Below are positions 8,708-17,840 of a stretch of 64,000 bases of DNA, in pieces. The translations under genes and the position numbers were made by a program. Below the pieces are notes generated by a model. That model worked only from the letters and a program-made list of their open reading frames with translations. It was not told the origin of the DNA and did no database searches. The DNA comes from Paraglaciecola algarum. Lineage in GTDB: Bacteria > Pseudomonadota > Gammaproteobacteria > Enterobacterales > Alteromonadaceae. How positions within the stretch are numbered: the first letter of the stretch is position 1; each line of letters starts with the position of its first letter. The stretch is from NCBI RefSeq assembly GCF_021532655.1, contig NZ_JAKGAS010000008.1, positions 124,001-188,000 of the forward strand, in the 5' to 3' direction.

Positions 8708-10081
8708 TCACTCGCCTTCACGCACAGGAATAGGTTCAATATTAATAATAGTCGAACGGTTTAGAGTTATTTTAAAGCGCTGCATTTGTTGCTCGTTGTC
8801 TTTATCGGTGTGCGTTAACACTAGATTAATCTGATATCTACGCTCAACGGCTTGTTTGGTTATTTTGCTGTTATCTAGCGAATACAAGCGCCCTTCGCCC
8901 TTTTTCAAAAACCGAATAAAAGGGGTTAAGTTAAAATAAATACGTTGCTGGATATCGTCGTAACCAGGTAAAAACTCTTTTACATTAACCTTAGTGTCAC
9001 TCCTAAAATGCAATAACTGGGCTGCCTGTTTATTTTGTTGGCGACGGGTTTGTAATAGTTTATCCACCTTTTCAGGCAAGTCTTTGTTACGAATATACTC
9101 TAGCCAAAGGGTTTGGGTAGCCACTTTACTTTTAGTCACACTATGACTAAAAATCACTCTCCACTTAGGCAAACCTTTTTGAATACGCCGCCAAATAATG
9201 CGCGTAAGGTCATCCTTAAATATCTCCCTTAATCCGTAAATCACACCTAACATACCGACAAGGGCAATAGTCACCTCGGTAAAGTTAGTGCGAGCATTTA
9301 GTACTAACACCATAACAAGGGCCATGATCACAGCTGTAACTGATCCCCGCACCATACGATTTAGGTTTTTATTTAGGTTTTTAATGTCTTTTTGAAACAC
9401 CACGCCGTATTCAATTAACCTTTGCAGTAAACGCATTTTATTAGTAATGCGATTGGGGTCGCTTAAAGTTAATTCTGAGTTGTAATGATTAGCCGCTCGA
9501 TATTCGTTTTCACTGCGACAAAATGTCAAAATAAAAACTCTTTCACTAGTAAAGTCACTACTTTTCGGGGCTCGTGACAATAATTCCAAAAATGCCTGCT
9601 CCACCCGCCAGCTCAAATAATTATCTGCATTGTCAAAATAGGCTTTAAGCTTTTTATCAGGTGGCGTGTAACGTCGTAATTTTTTGAGTAAGCCAGAAAT
9701 TTGCTCAGCCAATTCTATGGCTTTAGGATAAAACTCTTCACTATCTTTAAGTTTAAGGGTTTGTTTTATGTCTGTGTCTAGGGCAATCCGAATTTGATAA
9801 GAGAATAAATTCAGATTAAGACGATAATCGTTTTGTTCACCTTTTTTTTGACTAATAAAGCGGCTGCGTACTAAAGGTAAATGTAATTGGTCAGAATAAT
9901 AAGCACTATGACTTTGAATGCTACTATGAAAATAATGCTCTTCGGTTAAGGTTTTGGCACTAATGCCCATCTCATCAGGCAGTGAAAAATACAGATCAAA
10001 ACGCTGATGATCACTAGGCAACAGTTGATAACTCACTCTAAGAGAAAGATTTTCATCTTGCGTCAGATGTATTTTGTTCAA
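8708..10081 (-). CDS. Unrecognised membrane protein
   Basis: 457 residues, not matched to a family I can name. The N-terminal 240 residues are soluble and mixed in character. Two adjacent hydrophobic helices (about 246-262 and 270-284, SVTAVIMALVMVLVLNA then VTIALVGMLGVIYGL) form a hairpin in the inner membrane. The remaining 170 residues are basic and presumably cytoplasmic, ending in a beta-rich stretch. It is transcribed toward the S41 peptidase gene and divergently from radD with 108 bases between. No signal peptide, no enzyme motif. It may be an orphan inner-membrane protein conserved in Alteromonadales; only a family search would tell. Confidence 0.6.
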   Translation of the reverse strand: MNKIHLTQDENLSLRVSYQLLPSDHQRFDLYFSLPDEMGISAKTLTEEHYFHSSIQSHSAYYSDQLHLPLVRSRFISQKKGEQNDYRLNLNLFSYQIRIALDTDIKQTLKLKDSEEFYPKAIELAEQISGLLKKLRRYTPPDKKLKAYFDNADNYLSWRVEQAFLELLSRAPKSSDFTSERVFILTFCRSENEYRAANHYNSELTLSDPNRITNKMRLLQRLIEYGVVFQKDIKNLNKNLNRMVRGSVTAVIMALVMVLVLNARTNFTEVTIALVGMLGVIYGLREIFKDDLTRIIWRRIQKGLPKWRVIFSHSVTKSKVATQTLWLEYIRNKDLPEKVDKLLQTRRQQNKQAAQLLHFRSDTKVNVKEFLPGYDDIQQRIYFNLTPFIRFLKKGEGRLYSLDNSKITKQAVERRYQINLVLTHTDKDNEQQMQRFKITLNRSTIINIEPIPVREGE

Positions 10082-10189
10082 TTAAGTTCTTTTTTCCTTG
10101 TTGAGCAATATTGCTAAAATGCGATAAAACAATTATGCCTTATTTTTGATACGATCCACAGTTAAAGTGACGCCTACCCATTTACGTTA

Positions 10190-11971
10190 ATGAGCCAAAC
10201 ATTCATATTACGAGATTACCAAACTCAAGCTGTTGAAGCAGCTGTAGAGCATTTTCGTCATGGTGATGATCCAGTAGTGATTGTATTACCTACAGGTGCG
10301 GGTAAAAGCTTAGTGATAGCAGAATTAAGTCGATTGGCAAAAGGTCGGGTGATTTGCCTTGCCCATGTAAAAGAATTGGTTGAACAAAACCATGCAAAGT
10401 TTCTGGCTACTGGAGCGGTGGCAGGTGTGTTTTCAGCAGGGCTGGGCCAAAAGGAAAATGGCGCAAAAACCACCTTTGCCAGTATTCAGTCACTGTCTGC
10501 TAGTTTAGATGTTTTTCAAACCCCAGCCAGCCTAATTATTATTGATGAGTGCCACCGAGTAGGCATGGACGATAGCGGCCAATACAGTAAAACACTGGCC
10601 CATTTTCGCGCACTTAATCCTAATGTAAAAATTTTAGGCCTAACCGCTACTCCCTATCGATTGGGCAGCGGCTGGATCTATCAGCATCATTATCACGGGT
10701 TTACCCGACCCTGCCCTAGTTCATTTTTTAAAAAATGTGTTTTCGAGCTACCACTACAACACATGGTAAAAAAAGGTTATTTAACTCCGCCCATTCATTA
10801 CGATGCAGCCATTGCCCATTATGACTTTAGTTTATTAACCGAAAGCTTAGACGGCGAGCAAAACACCGATGACATCGCTTTAAACGAACTTATTCACAAA
10901 CACCCACGTGTGACCAAAGCAGTTACCGAGCAAATTATACAGCTTAGCCAAGAGCGCCAAGGCGTGATGATTTTTGCTGCCACTATCGACCACGCAACAG
11001 AGATCTGCGGCTATTTACCCACAGAACAAACCGCCTTAATTACAGGCAGCACAAAAATAAAACAACGTGATGAGCTAATCGTCGCGTTTAAAGCTAAAAA
11101 GATTAAGTACCTGGTGAATGTATCGGTATTGACCACAGGCTTTGATGCGCCCCATGTTGATGTGATTGCTATTTTACGGCCCACCCAATCCATCAGTTTG
11201 TTTCAACAAATTGTAGGCCGTGGTTTACGCTTAAGTCCCGGCAAAAAAGACTGCTTAGTATTGGACTACACCAATAATGGTTACAATATTTTTCAGCCAG
11301 AAATCGGCGAAAAAAAACCCACACCAGATTCCGTTGCCGTGCAAATCCATTGCCCCCAATGTGATTTTGCCAATGTATTTTGGGGCAGAAAAGATCCTGA
11401 AGGGAATATACTTGAGCACTTTGGCCGCCGTTGCCAAGGGCTGGTAGAAGCCCCTTCTTCCACGGAAACAAGTGAAGACACAAAACACCAAACCCAATGC
11501 ACATACCGTTTTCGTTTTAAGCACTGCCCTTATTGCAACCAAGAAAACGACATCGCCGCCCGGCAATGCCAACACTGCAATGAAAAACTCATCGACCCCG
11601 ATGATTTATTAAGAAAGGCGTTAAATTTAAACAATAACAAAGTGCTACGCTGTGCCGCCATTACTTCAAAGATTAACAAGGCCGACAAGTGTGTAAAAAT
11701 CACTTACCACGACGAAGACGGCCTGACCTTATCCGAAACCTTTCGTTTTAACTTTAAAAAATCAAAGCAAAGCTTTAACGATTTGTTTGCCCGCAGAATA
11801 GCCAAGGGTACCCAGTCTCTTGAATTTGACTCACTTGAAGAGTTAGCGCCTTTTTTACCCCACCTGCCTGCACCCGATTTTGTAATAGCCAAAAAACAAA
11901 AACAATACTGGCAAGTCACCGAAAGGTTGTTTGATTATCAAGGGCCTTATAGAAAAGCTAATGAACTTTGA
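10190..11971 (+). CDS. radD: DNA repair helicase RadD (YejH)
   Basis: 593 residues, the length and order of E. coli RadD/YejH (586), a superfamily 2 helicase-like ATPase that works with SSB and RecA in double-strand-break and crosslink repair. Visible motifs: Walker A PTGAGKS near residue 36, DECHRVG near 121, LGLTATPYRLG near 158, and motif VI QQIVGRGLRLSPGKKDC near 345. C-terminal cysteine clusters CPQCDFANVFWG and CPYCNQENDIAARQCQHC form the zinc-binding part, and QYWQVTERLFDYQGPYR near the end matches the RadD C-terminal signature. Start ATG 10190 gives the canonical MSQTFILRDYQ. Monocistronic. Confidence 0.95.
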   Translation: MSQTFILRDYQTQAVEAAVEHFRHGDDPVVIVLPTGAGKSLVIAELSRLAKGRVICLAHVKELVEQNHAKFLATGAVAGVFSAGLGQKENGAKTTFASIQSLSASLDVFQTPASLIIIDECHRVGMDDSGQYSKTLAHFRALNPNVKILGLTATPYRLGSGWIYQHHYHGFTRPCPSSFFKKCVFELPLQHMVKKGYLTPPIHYDAAIAHYDFSLLTESLDGEQNTDDIALNELIHKHPRVTKAVTEQIIQLSQERQGVMIFAATIDHATEICGYLPTEQTALITGSTKIKQRDELIVAFKAKKIKYLVNVSVLTTGFDAPHVDVIAILRPTQSISLFQQIVGRGLRLSPGKKDCLVLDYTNNGYNIFQPEIGEKKPTPDSVAVQIHCPQCDFANVFWGRKDPEGNILEHFGRRCQGLVEAPSSTETSEDTKHQTQCTYRFRFKHCPYCNQENDIAARQCQHCNEKLIDPDDLLRKALNLNNNKVLRCAAITSKINKADKCVKITYHDEDGLTLSETFRFNFKKSKQSFNDLFARRIAKGTQSLEFDSLEELAPFLPHLPAPDFVIAKKQKQYWQVTERLFDYQGPYRKANEL

Positions 11972-12207
11972 TAAAAGCAGAGCTTAGTAACGAGTATAGA
12001 GACACTGTTAAAAGCCAAAGATATTGAACCACCGAGGGCACAGAGAACACGAAGGAAAAGACAAGTAAACTGTAGATTGGGCTTTAGCTCATCAATCTAT
12101 CTAGCTTCGATCAATAATTGCTAAATTGACACTCTAAAGGACGACCTACAAACACAAAACGTAAGTATACGGTTTGTTTACAGTTCTATTGTTAGAATTT
12201 CTTGTAC
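11972..12207. other. Intergenic region with a CACAGAGAACACGAAGG-type relic
   Basis: 236 bases between the convergent ends of radD and hipA. At 12029-12060 there is the string CACCGAGGGCACAGAGAACA followed by CGAAGGAAAAG, a sort of purine-rich relic that recurs in intergenic DNA of unrelated bacteria. No clear terminator with a T-tract was found for either gene and no ORF is credible. Confidence 0.3.
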
Positions 12208-13494
12208 CTAGCTTTGTAAATGGGTGGTTCTCATTCTTATGTTTTCAAGTAACTCATCAATATATGCATGTTCTGCGCTAGACAAGGTTTGTTGTTCGAT
12301 TAACTCGGTTAAAAAATGCCTATCGTCTAAAGCCTTTAACACAGACTTAGCTAAGTCAGTTAACATTCGAGAAACTAATTTTCTGTCTAAGCCGCAGGTT
12401 TCTGCAAAGTCTGCAATTTGATAAGCATGAATACTTTTGGGATCAAACTCATCCCCCATGGCCATAGCAAGCACATGTTTGAACTGTTCGAACATGGCGA
12501 CATTCACCAAATCATAAGCAGGTGTAAATGAGAAATCACCTAGAGAAAAATACAGCGATACATTTTTACCATGACTGTCGTAATTGTTGATCATTAGATT
12601 GAACAACTGCCAGTTAATCAGCCATTGCATAGACTTAACTGGTGATGAGGTACGTTCACAAAGAGCAAACAACCCCTGCAAACTTGCACCATCGCGTATA
12701 TGTAATACATCTGTGCCATCACCCAAGTTTCTTTCGTATTTATAGTCTCTAGATAAGTTAAGTGCTTGGCATCCATCGATCACATGTCGCCTCAGTACTC
12801 GGTTGGAGGTCTGAGCTAGCCTTCGATCAAAACGGGTCACTAACAATGCAGGGTGTGAACCAAAACGTTTGAATGCAACCTCTGCGGTTGGCAGACCTAT
12901 TGCTGATGATAATTTCATGCAAATATATTCATTCAACACTAAGTGTTCGCAGCTTGGCTTTTCGAACTTTAAAATATGAGTAGAACAATAAGCACCGTCG
13001 CCAAAACCGATTTCCCCTTGTGCAGTAACAAACACATTAAGCTTGTCTTGCACTCCCGCCACACTCAACCTTGGTTTATCATCCCATTGCAGCAGGCCGA
13101 AATCTTCTTTGTGATTAAGCCGTTCTGTTAACTCTTGCTCCCCCAGCAACCTAAAACTAGCAGCAGCGCTTAAATCCGCAGCGTTATCCGTAAACGAAAA
13201 AGCGCCTGACAAATCTTGACCTAACACTCTTATTTGCGGGTAGACCTGTTTTTCAGATACACCTAAGTCCAGTGCCAATAACTTTCTGGCTTCTCCTTCT
13301 GGCAATAAGTTATCCAAATAATTGTAGGCAGCAGTTAATGAATGCTGATTATCTAGGGGTAACCCTGTTGAAATGGCATAACCATTTTGTTGCCATTCAG
13401 TTTGATAAGTAATACTAAGTAGCCCACTGGCTTCATCTTGAGTAAGCGTACCTACCCGAGTGTCCCGTAAAAATATACCTAGTGAATAAGCCAT
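12208..13494 (-). CDS. hipA: HipA-family serine/threonine kinase toxin (module 1)
   Basis: HipA toxins phosphorylate an aminoacyl-tRNA synthetase (GltX in E. coli) and induce growth arrest; HipB neutralises them. The frame is open from GTG 13506, but ATG 13494, 2 bases after the hipB stop, gives the canonical MAYSLGIFLRDTRVGTLTQ. Length 428. N-terminal subdomain with ISTGLPLDN and YNYLDNLLPEGEAR; glycine-rich/GVQDK segment near 145; catalytic loop NNYDSHGKNVSLYF; metal-binding PAYDLVN. All kinase landmarks are present, so it is probably active. The C-terminal part is intact. It is translationally coupled to hipB upstream. Confidence 0.9.
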   Translation of the reverse strand: MAYSLGIFLRDTRVGTLTQDEASGLLSITYQTEWQQNGYAISTGLPLDNQHSLTAAYNYLDNLLPEGEARKLLALDLGVSEKQVYPQIRVLGQDLSGAFSFTDNAADLSAAASFRLLGEQELTERLNHKEDFGLLQWDDKPRLSVAGVQDKLNVFVTAQGEIGFGDGAYCSTHILKFEKPSCEHLVLNEYICMKLSSAIGLPTAEVAFKRFGSHPALLVTRFDRRLAQTSNRVLRRHVIDGCQALNLSRDYKYERNLGDGTDVLHIRDGASLQGLFALCERTSSPVKSMQWLINWQLFNLMINNYDSHGKNVSLYFSLGDFSFTPAYDLVNVAMFEQFKHVLAMAMGDEFDPKSIHAYQIADFAETCGLDRKLVSRMLTDLAKSVLKALDDRHFLTELIEQQTLSSAEHAYIDELLENIRMRTTHLQS

Positions 13495-13496
13495 AA

Positions 13497-13775
13497 TTAG
13501 ACCCACTCGTCATCTGGAGTATATTTACTGGGCTCTAAGTGTGACAACCTAATACCTAACCCTTTTAGAATAGAAAAGGTAGCACCCAATGTGCTATTTG
13601 GGTTGCCATTTTCAATACGTGATAGAGTATTAATGCCCACACCACACAAAGCAGCACAATCAGCCAACTTCATTTTCATTGCAGTACGCTTAGCCTTGAT
13701 AAGTTTTCCAAGGTTGACCGGATCTAAGATCAAATCCGTTTCCGGCATAGTAGACTGCGTTACTTGCTTACCCAT
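13497..13775 (-). CDS. hipB: HipB-type antitoxin / XRE repressor (module 1)
   Basis: 92 residues with one XRE helix-turn-helix (about 22-78: LGKLIKAKRTAMKMKLADCA, GVGINTLSRIENGNPN). The C-terminal tail is short and acidic (TPDDEWV), as in HipB proteins whose tail is the degradation tag. It is the first gene of the hipBA operon; two palindromic sites just upstream match what a HipB dimer would bind, so autoregulation is expected. Start ATG 13775 has no competing start. Confidence 0.88.
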   Translation of the reverse strand: MGKQVTQSTMPETDLILDPVNLGKLIKAKRTAMKMKLADCAALCGVGINTLSRIENGNPNSTLGATFSILKGLGIRLSHLEPSKYTPDDEWV

Positions 13776-13786
13776 TTATTTTACTC

Positions 13787-13810
13787 ATAATCACCGTTAT
13801 TAGTGATTAT
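13787..13810. promoter_or_regulatory. Palindromic operator, hipBA module 1, proximal site
   Basis: Exact inverted arms ATAATCAC (13787-13794) and GTGATTAT (13803-13810) around an 8-base centre, 12 bases before the hipB start codon. The half-site TCAC/GTGA is shared with the distal palindrome. This is the expected position for HipB autorepression; binding is inferred. Confidence 0.65.
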
Positions 13811-13837
13811 AGGTAAAGGTAGTAAACTGTCAATTAA

Positions 13838-13857
13838 ATTCACCGATATCGGTGATT
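13838..13857. promoter_or_regulatory. Palindromic operator, hipBA module 1, distal site
   Basis: The core TCACCGATATCGGTGA (13840-13855) is a perfect 16-base palindrome, with AT flanks. Its half-site ATTCACCG resembles the proximal operator's AATCACCG. Centre-to-centre distance from the proximal site is about 49 bases, enough for two HipB dimers to bracket the promoter. Confidence 0.6.
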
Positions 13858-13863
13858 AATTAA

Positions 13864-14380
13864 ATGTTATAGATAAATCATGAGCTGCGCTCACTTTATG
13901 CTTCGCACAGGGATTATTCACTACGTTCACCAAGCATGGCTACGCCATAGGGCATCGCTACGCGACAAAGCATTCACTTCGTTCACCAATACGCTGCGCT
14001 CACAAGGCATCGCTGCGCTTATTAAGATCATTCACTACGTTCACCGTCATCCTGACGTTTTTGATAAAGCATCCCTGCTTCACCAGTTACTTCTTTTCAA
14101 ACGACAAAATAAGTAACCAAGAAAGTCTCTGCTCCCACCAAATTTACTTCGGGCTATCCATGCCCTACGTGAACCAGCTAAAGCTGTTCAAAAGTTTTCC
14201 AGAAACTTTTGTCTAATCCATCAAATAATTGTCTTCAATGTTGAGACGGCAATAAGCCGCTCCCAGCTATAAAAGATTGCCTTGTTCGAGCGTCCTTGCT
14301 CGAACACACAACAAGCCAACTATTTGATGGGTAATTTGGAGTCGCGAGAAAATCAAAAGCATGGCTTTGCCACCAAAAAA
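13864..14380 (+). repeat. Structured palindromic intergenic element, copy A
   Basis: About 500 bases without a credible gene, packed with small inverted repeats. The first part (13880-14044) is a run of mini-hairpins with a T-N-C triloop, such as TGAGC-TGC-GCTCA (13881-13893) and ATGGC-TAC-GCCAT. Then come hairpins with a TCC-containing loop: CGTC-ATCCT-GACG (14045-14057), AAGC-ATCCCT-GCTT (14067-14080), GGGC-TATCCAT-GCCC (14151-14165) and AAAAGTTT-TCCAG-AAACTTTT (14190-14210). The last part (14218-14330) can fold as a three-way junction: outer arms CCATCAAATA and TATTTGATGG enclose two hairpins. A tail containing AAAGCATGGCTT follows at 14350-14373. A second, inverted copy lies at 47576-47945 and a fragment at 19140-19320. 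Confidence 0.7.
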
Positions 14381-14448
14381 CAAGTGCAATTGTGACTTAT
14401 AGTCCGTGGATTAATAGCTTACTAGAAGCTAATTAGTATTTACATATG

Positions 14449-17400
14449 TTAGCCAACGGCTAATTTGGCTGTATCGTGCCACATATAAGAAGGCATGGGG
14501 TGTTTGAGTTTCCATGTAATATTCATTGGTTGAGAGCCGTCATATTTAACAAATTCAACTGGGCCAAAATTAACAAACCCCATAGTTTTTCCATACTCAT
14601 CTTTTGATTTCTCACGGACGAATAAAATAATAACTTTGCGATCTTTTTGTTGATTAATATAACTCAACCCTCTTCCTGAGTTTGGCCTAGCACTGTTTTG
14701 AGTTTGCCAATGAAATAACGTCGGGCTCAGCGCATAATCATGATACATAGTGGTTGCTGAAAACTGTTTTTCACATTTATCTAGAGTAACAAAAAGTAAT
14801 TCAGTATTAGCATTTTGTATACTTAGTACACCTTCTCGACTAGAAGACTTTTTATTAAAATCAGTATCGCCAAATGCAACTAAAATATGTTCTTTAGGAT
14901 ATCGAACATGCATTTTTAAAGGTGAATGGTCGATAGTTTGATTACCAACCTTTGGCATATCAAACTCATTAAACTCTAACCTTTCAATTAACACTTCTAC
15001 GACTTCCAATAATTCTTTCTGTAAATAATTATTGCGTAAGGCCAGTAGGCTAACTTCTACATCTTCAAACCCAGCTTGTGACCCTACACTGTCCCAAAAA
15101 TCATAATGTGCCATTAAGGCAAATAATTTAATATTCTCTTTGGTACGCACTACATCTTTTTGTGTTTTACACTTTGCCAGTTCGAAGTTTTTCTCACATA
15201 AACTTTTTATAAAAAGTAGATAAGAAATAGACGTACAAGTTAATAGGCGATTATTAATAGCTCTGTAGTAGGCTTTATGCAGAGTAATTTTATCTGAATT
15301 AATAAGCTTACTCTTAGCAGCCAAAATCAAAGTATTCCAACCACCAAATTTCCCTATCTTAATTTTATAAACATCCTCTAATTTAATATCAGGATAAATA
15401 TTTAAAAAATTATTTAGGGTTAAAGGAAGATCTGTCACATTGCTGAAGTTTTGAATTAAACTAATTAACTTGTTTTTATTCAGGGTCGCACTCTTGATAT
15501 TTTTTAAAATCATTTGTTGTGTTTGTTCTTGCAACTCAATTCGGCAACCTATGGGTAAATGAGGAAAACCCTGCTCTATCTCTTTATTCATCCCTTGGTT
15601 TGTTTTACCAACCAATGCCCTAAATTTGTGGGTGAAATCATATTCTGGTCGAGAGTTACCTACGAAATCTAATACAGTGCAACAATCTTTATCATCAGTT
15701 AAGCGCAGGCCACGGCCTAACTGTTGAAGGAATATTGTTAAACTTTCTGTGGGCCGCAAAAACAAGAGCGTATCCAACTCGGGAATATCGACTCCTTCAT
15801 TAAATATATCAACCACAAACAATACGTTGATTTGTTTGGTTCTGAGTTGCTGTTGTACAAGAGCACGATCAGCGCTGTTATCACTGGTTAGTACTGCACA
15901 TGGAATACCGCTTAAAGAAAATTTTTGTTCCATAAAATTGGCATGCTCTTTACTTACGCAAAATGCCAGAGCACGCATTTTGGATATATCTGTAATTATT
16001 TCATCAAGACTTTGAATGACCTTCTTTACACGTTGGTCATTCAGAGTATAAAGCCTAGTCAACTCTGCTATATCGTATCGGCCTTTAGACCATGAGATGG
16101 CCGTTAGATCAGTATTGTCGTCAATTGCGAAATACTGAAAAGGTGAAAGGTGCCGTTGATTAATTGCTTCAGGTAACCTAATTTCAGCTGCTATCACATT
16201 ACAAAAGTCAGCAAGAATATCTGTGCCGTCGTGGCGTTCTGGTGTAGCAGTTAATCCCAATAAGATTTTAGGCGTAAAATACTCCAACACACCTCGATAA
16301 CTCTTAGCTGCCACATGATGTACTTCATCAATGACAATATAGTCAAAGTAGTCTTCACTAAGGGTTAATGTATTGATTTGATTATTCAAACTCTGGATAG
16401 AAGCGAATAGATGATGGTAATTATCCGGCTGATTATTGCCTACTAATAGCTCACCGAAATGACCATTTTTTAACACTCCCCGATAAGCACTTTGTGCTTG
16501 CTTTAATATTTCTTCCCTGTGAGCTAAAAACAAAAATTTAGCTTCTGGATTTTTTGAATAAAACCGAGCAAAGTCGAAGGCTGAAATTATTGTTTTTCCG
16601 GTGCCTGTTGCCGCCACAACTAGATTTCTATATCGAGCGTGAAGTGTGCGTTCAGCTTCTAATTTATCAAGTATGGCTTGTTGATGGGAGTATGGCTTAA
16701 CATCAAAATAAAAACGTGGTGCATTACTATCAATAGAGCCTTTAGCCTCCTGTAATGCTTGAGTTAACTTAGTTTTACTTTCTAGATTACCATCAAAAAT
16801 TTCAAAATCAGGAGACTCCCAGTAAGTTTCAAATGTACTCAGGGATTTTTCGATAATATGATGGATTTCTTGCGAAGTAATCTTTAAGTTCCACTCAAGA
16901 CCACTGGTTAAAGCGGAGTGAGACAAATTAGATGACCCAATATACCCAGTATGGAAACCCGTATTACGAATGAACAAATAGGATTTCGCATGTAAACGCT
17001 CCCTATTGGTATTGTAACTAAGCTTAACTTCAGTATTAGGCAACGAAGCTAAAAACTCCACAGCTTTAGCATCGGTAGCTCCCATGTATGAAGTGGTAAT
17101 TATTTTTAACTGTTTACCGCTACGGGTGAAATTTTCTAACTCTTTTTGGAATATCCTAATACCAGCCCATTTAATAAATGAAACTAACCAATATATTTTG
17201 TCGGATGATTGAATTTCTCTTTTAATCTCAGTCTCTAATGACACACCTACGTTACTGCCGCAAAACAACTCACTCTGGCTAAGGCCAGTAATTGGCATAA
17301 TAGAATCAATATATTTAGGCAAATCTGCTGAGACTGGATTAGCTTTATCAAACAGAGCAGTTAGAATTTTACCTTGGCTATCGATTAAGTTTTCGTTTAT

Positions 17401-17655
17401 CAGCTCATGATCATTTATATGTTCGCTCAACCATTTAACAATGATATTTGCTAACTTAATTTGTTCATGAACTCTTAGCTCCCCACTCGGCACTGAGTCC
17501 ATAACAATTTCAATGATATGAGTTAAGGACCGTGATAACCATCTAGCCGCTTCAGCTTGCTCTAGATTGCGCTCACCAACGTAAAATTTTTCACGATCTA
17601 AATTCTGTTCAACTAACTGAGTGATTAACTGCTCATAAATTCCAGTCGAATTCAT
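14449..17655 (-). CDS. PLD-nuclease / superfamily 2 helicase / DUF3427 protein
   Basis: 1068 residues. Domain order: N-terminal region about 1-150; phospholipase-D-like nuclease about 150-290, with HAKSYLF near 222 followed by GYIGSSNLSHSAL; DEAD/DEAH helicase about 320-690, with AATGTGKT at 348-355, DEVHH at 443-447, LGLTATPERHDG and QQLGRGLRLTDDKDC; C-terminal DUF3427-like part about 740-1068. The PLD signature has one HxK plus a downstream Asn/Ser, so it would act as a dimer or as a recognition domain. This architecture is found in bacterial accessory regions and is often discussed as DNA processing or defence; no partner methylase or nuclease gene is adjacent. Flanked by repeat copy A and by a zinc-ribbon gene divergently transcribed. 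Confidence 0.85.
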   Translation of the reverse strand: MNSTGIYEQLITQLVEQNLDREKFYVGERNLEQAEAARWLSRSLTHIIEIVMDSVPSGELRVHEQIKLANIIVKWLSEHINDHELINENLIDSQGKILTALFDKANPVSADLPKYIDSIMPITGLSQSELFCGSNVGVSLETEIKREIQSSDKIYWLVSFIKWAGIRIFQKELENFTRSGKQLKIITTSYMGATDAKAVEFLASLPNTEVKLSYNTNRERLHAKSYLFIRNTGFHTGYIGSSNLSHSALTSGLEWNLKITSQEIHHIIEKSLSTFETYWESPDFEIFDGNLESKTKLTQALQEAKGSIDSNAPRFYFDVKPYSHQQAILDKLEAERTLHARYRNLVVAATGTGKTIISAFDFARFYSKNPEAKFLFLAHREEILKQAQSAYRGVLKNGHFGELLVGNNQPDNYHHLFASIQSLNNQINTLTLSEDYFDYIVIDEVHHVAAKSYRGVLEYFTPKILLGLTATPERHDGTDILADFCNVIAAEIRLPEAINQRHLSPFQYFAIDDNTDLTAISWSKGRYDIAELTRLYTLNDQRVKKVIQSLDEIITDISKMRALAFCVSKEHANFMEQKFSLSGIPCAVLTSDNSADRALVQQQLRTKQINVLFVVDIFNEGVDIPELDTLLFLRPTESLTIFLQQLGRGLRLTDDKDCCTVLDFVGNSRPEYDFTHKFRALVGKTNQGMNKEIEQGFPHLPIGCRIELQEQTQQMILKNIKSATLNKNKLISLIQNFSNVTDLPLTLNNFLNIYPDIKLEDVYKIKIGKFGGWNTLILAAKSKLINSDKITLHKAYYRAINNRLLTCTSISYLLFIKSLCEKNFELAKCKTQKDVVRTKENIKLFALMAHYDFWDSVGSQAGFEDVEVSLLALRNNYLQKELLEVVEVLIERLEFNEFDMPKVGNQTIDHSPLKMHVRYPKEHILVAFGDTDFNKKSSSREGVLSIQNANTELLFVTLDKCEKQFSATTMYHDYALSPTLFHWQTQNSARPNSGRGLSYINQQKDRKVIILFVREKSKDEYGKTMGFVNFGPVEFVKYDGSQPMNITWKLKHPMPSYMWHDTAKLAVG

Positions 17656-17840
17656 GCAAGTCCTTTTTCGTATTTTTAGCTATGACTAGAGTATCTGAAA
17701 GGCGCGAAAAACAAAATATACTCAAAGGTTAAATGCCAAAACACCCAAAATAAATTTAACGTTCAATATAAACTGGTGCTCACCCTATATATTGATATTG
17801 TTTTACATTACATGACAGTAGGAGCTTTCAGGAAACAAAC

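Noticed and set aside
11193..11575. Overlapping antisense frames within radD
   Set aside because: Shadows of a strongly conserved gene; no ribosome sites.
13880..14116. 78-codon open frame inside repeat copy A
   Set aside because: It runs along the palindromic mini-hairpins, has no ribosome site, and its sequence is dictated by the repeats.
13864..14380. CRISPR array
   Set aside because: Repeats are palindromes of varying sequence without constant repeat length or unique spacers.
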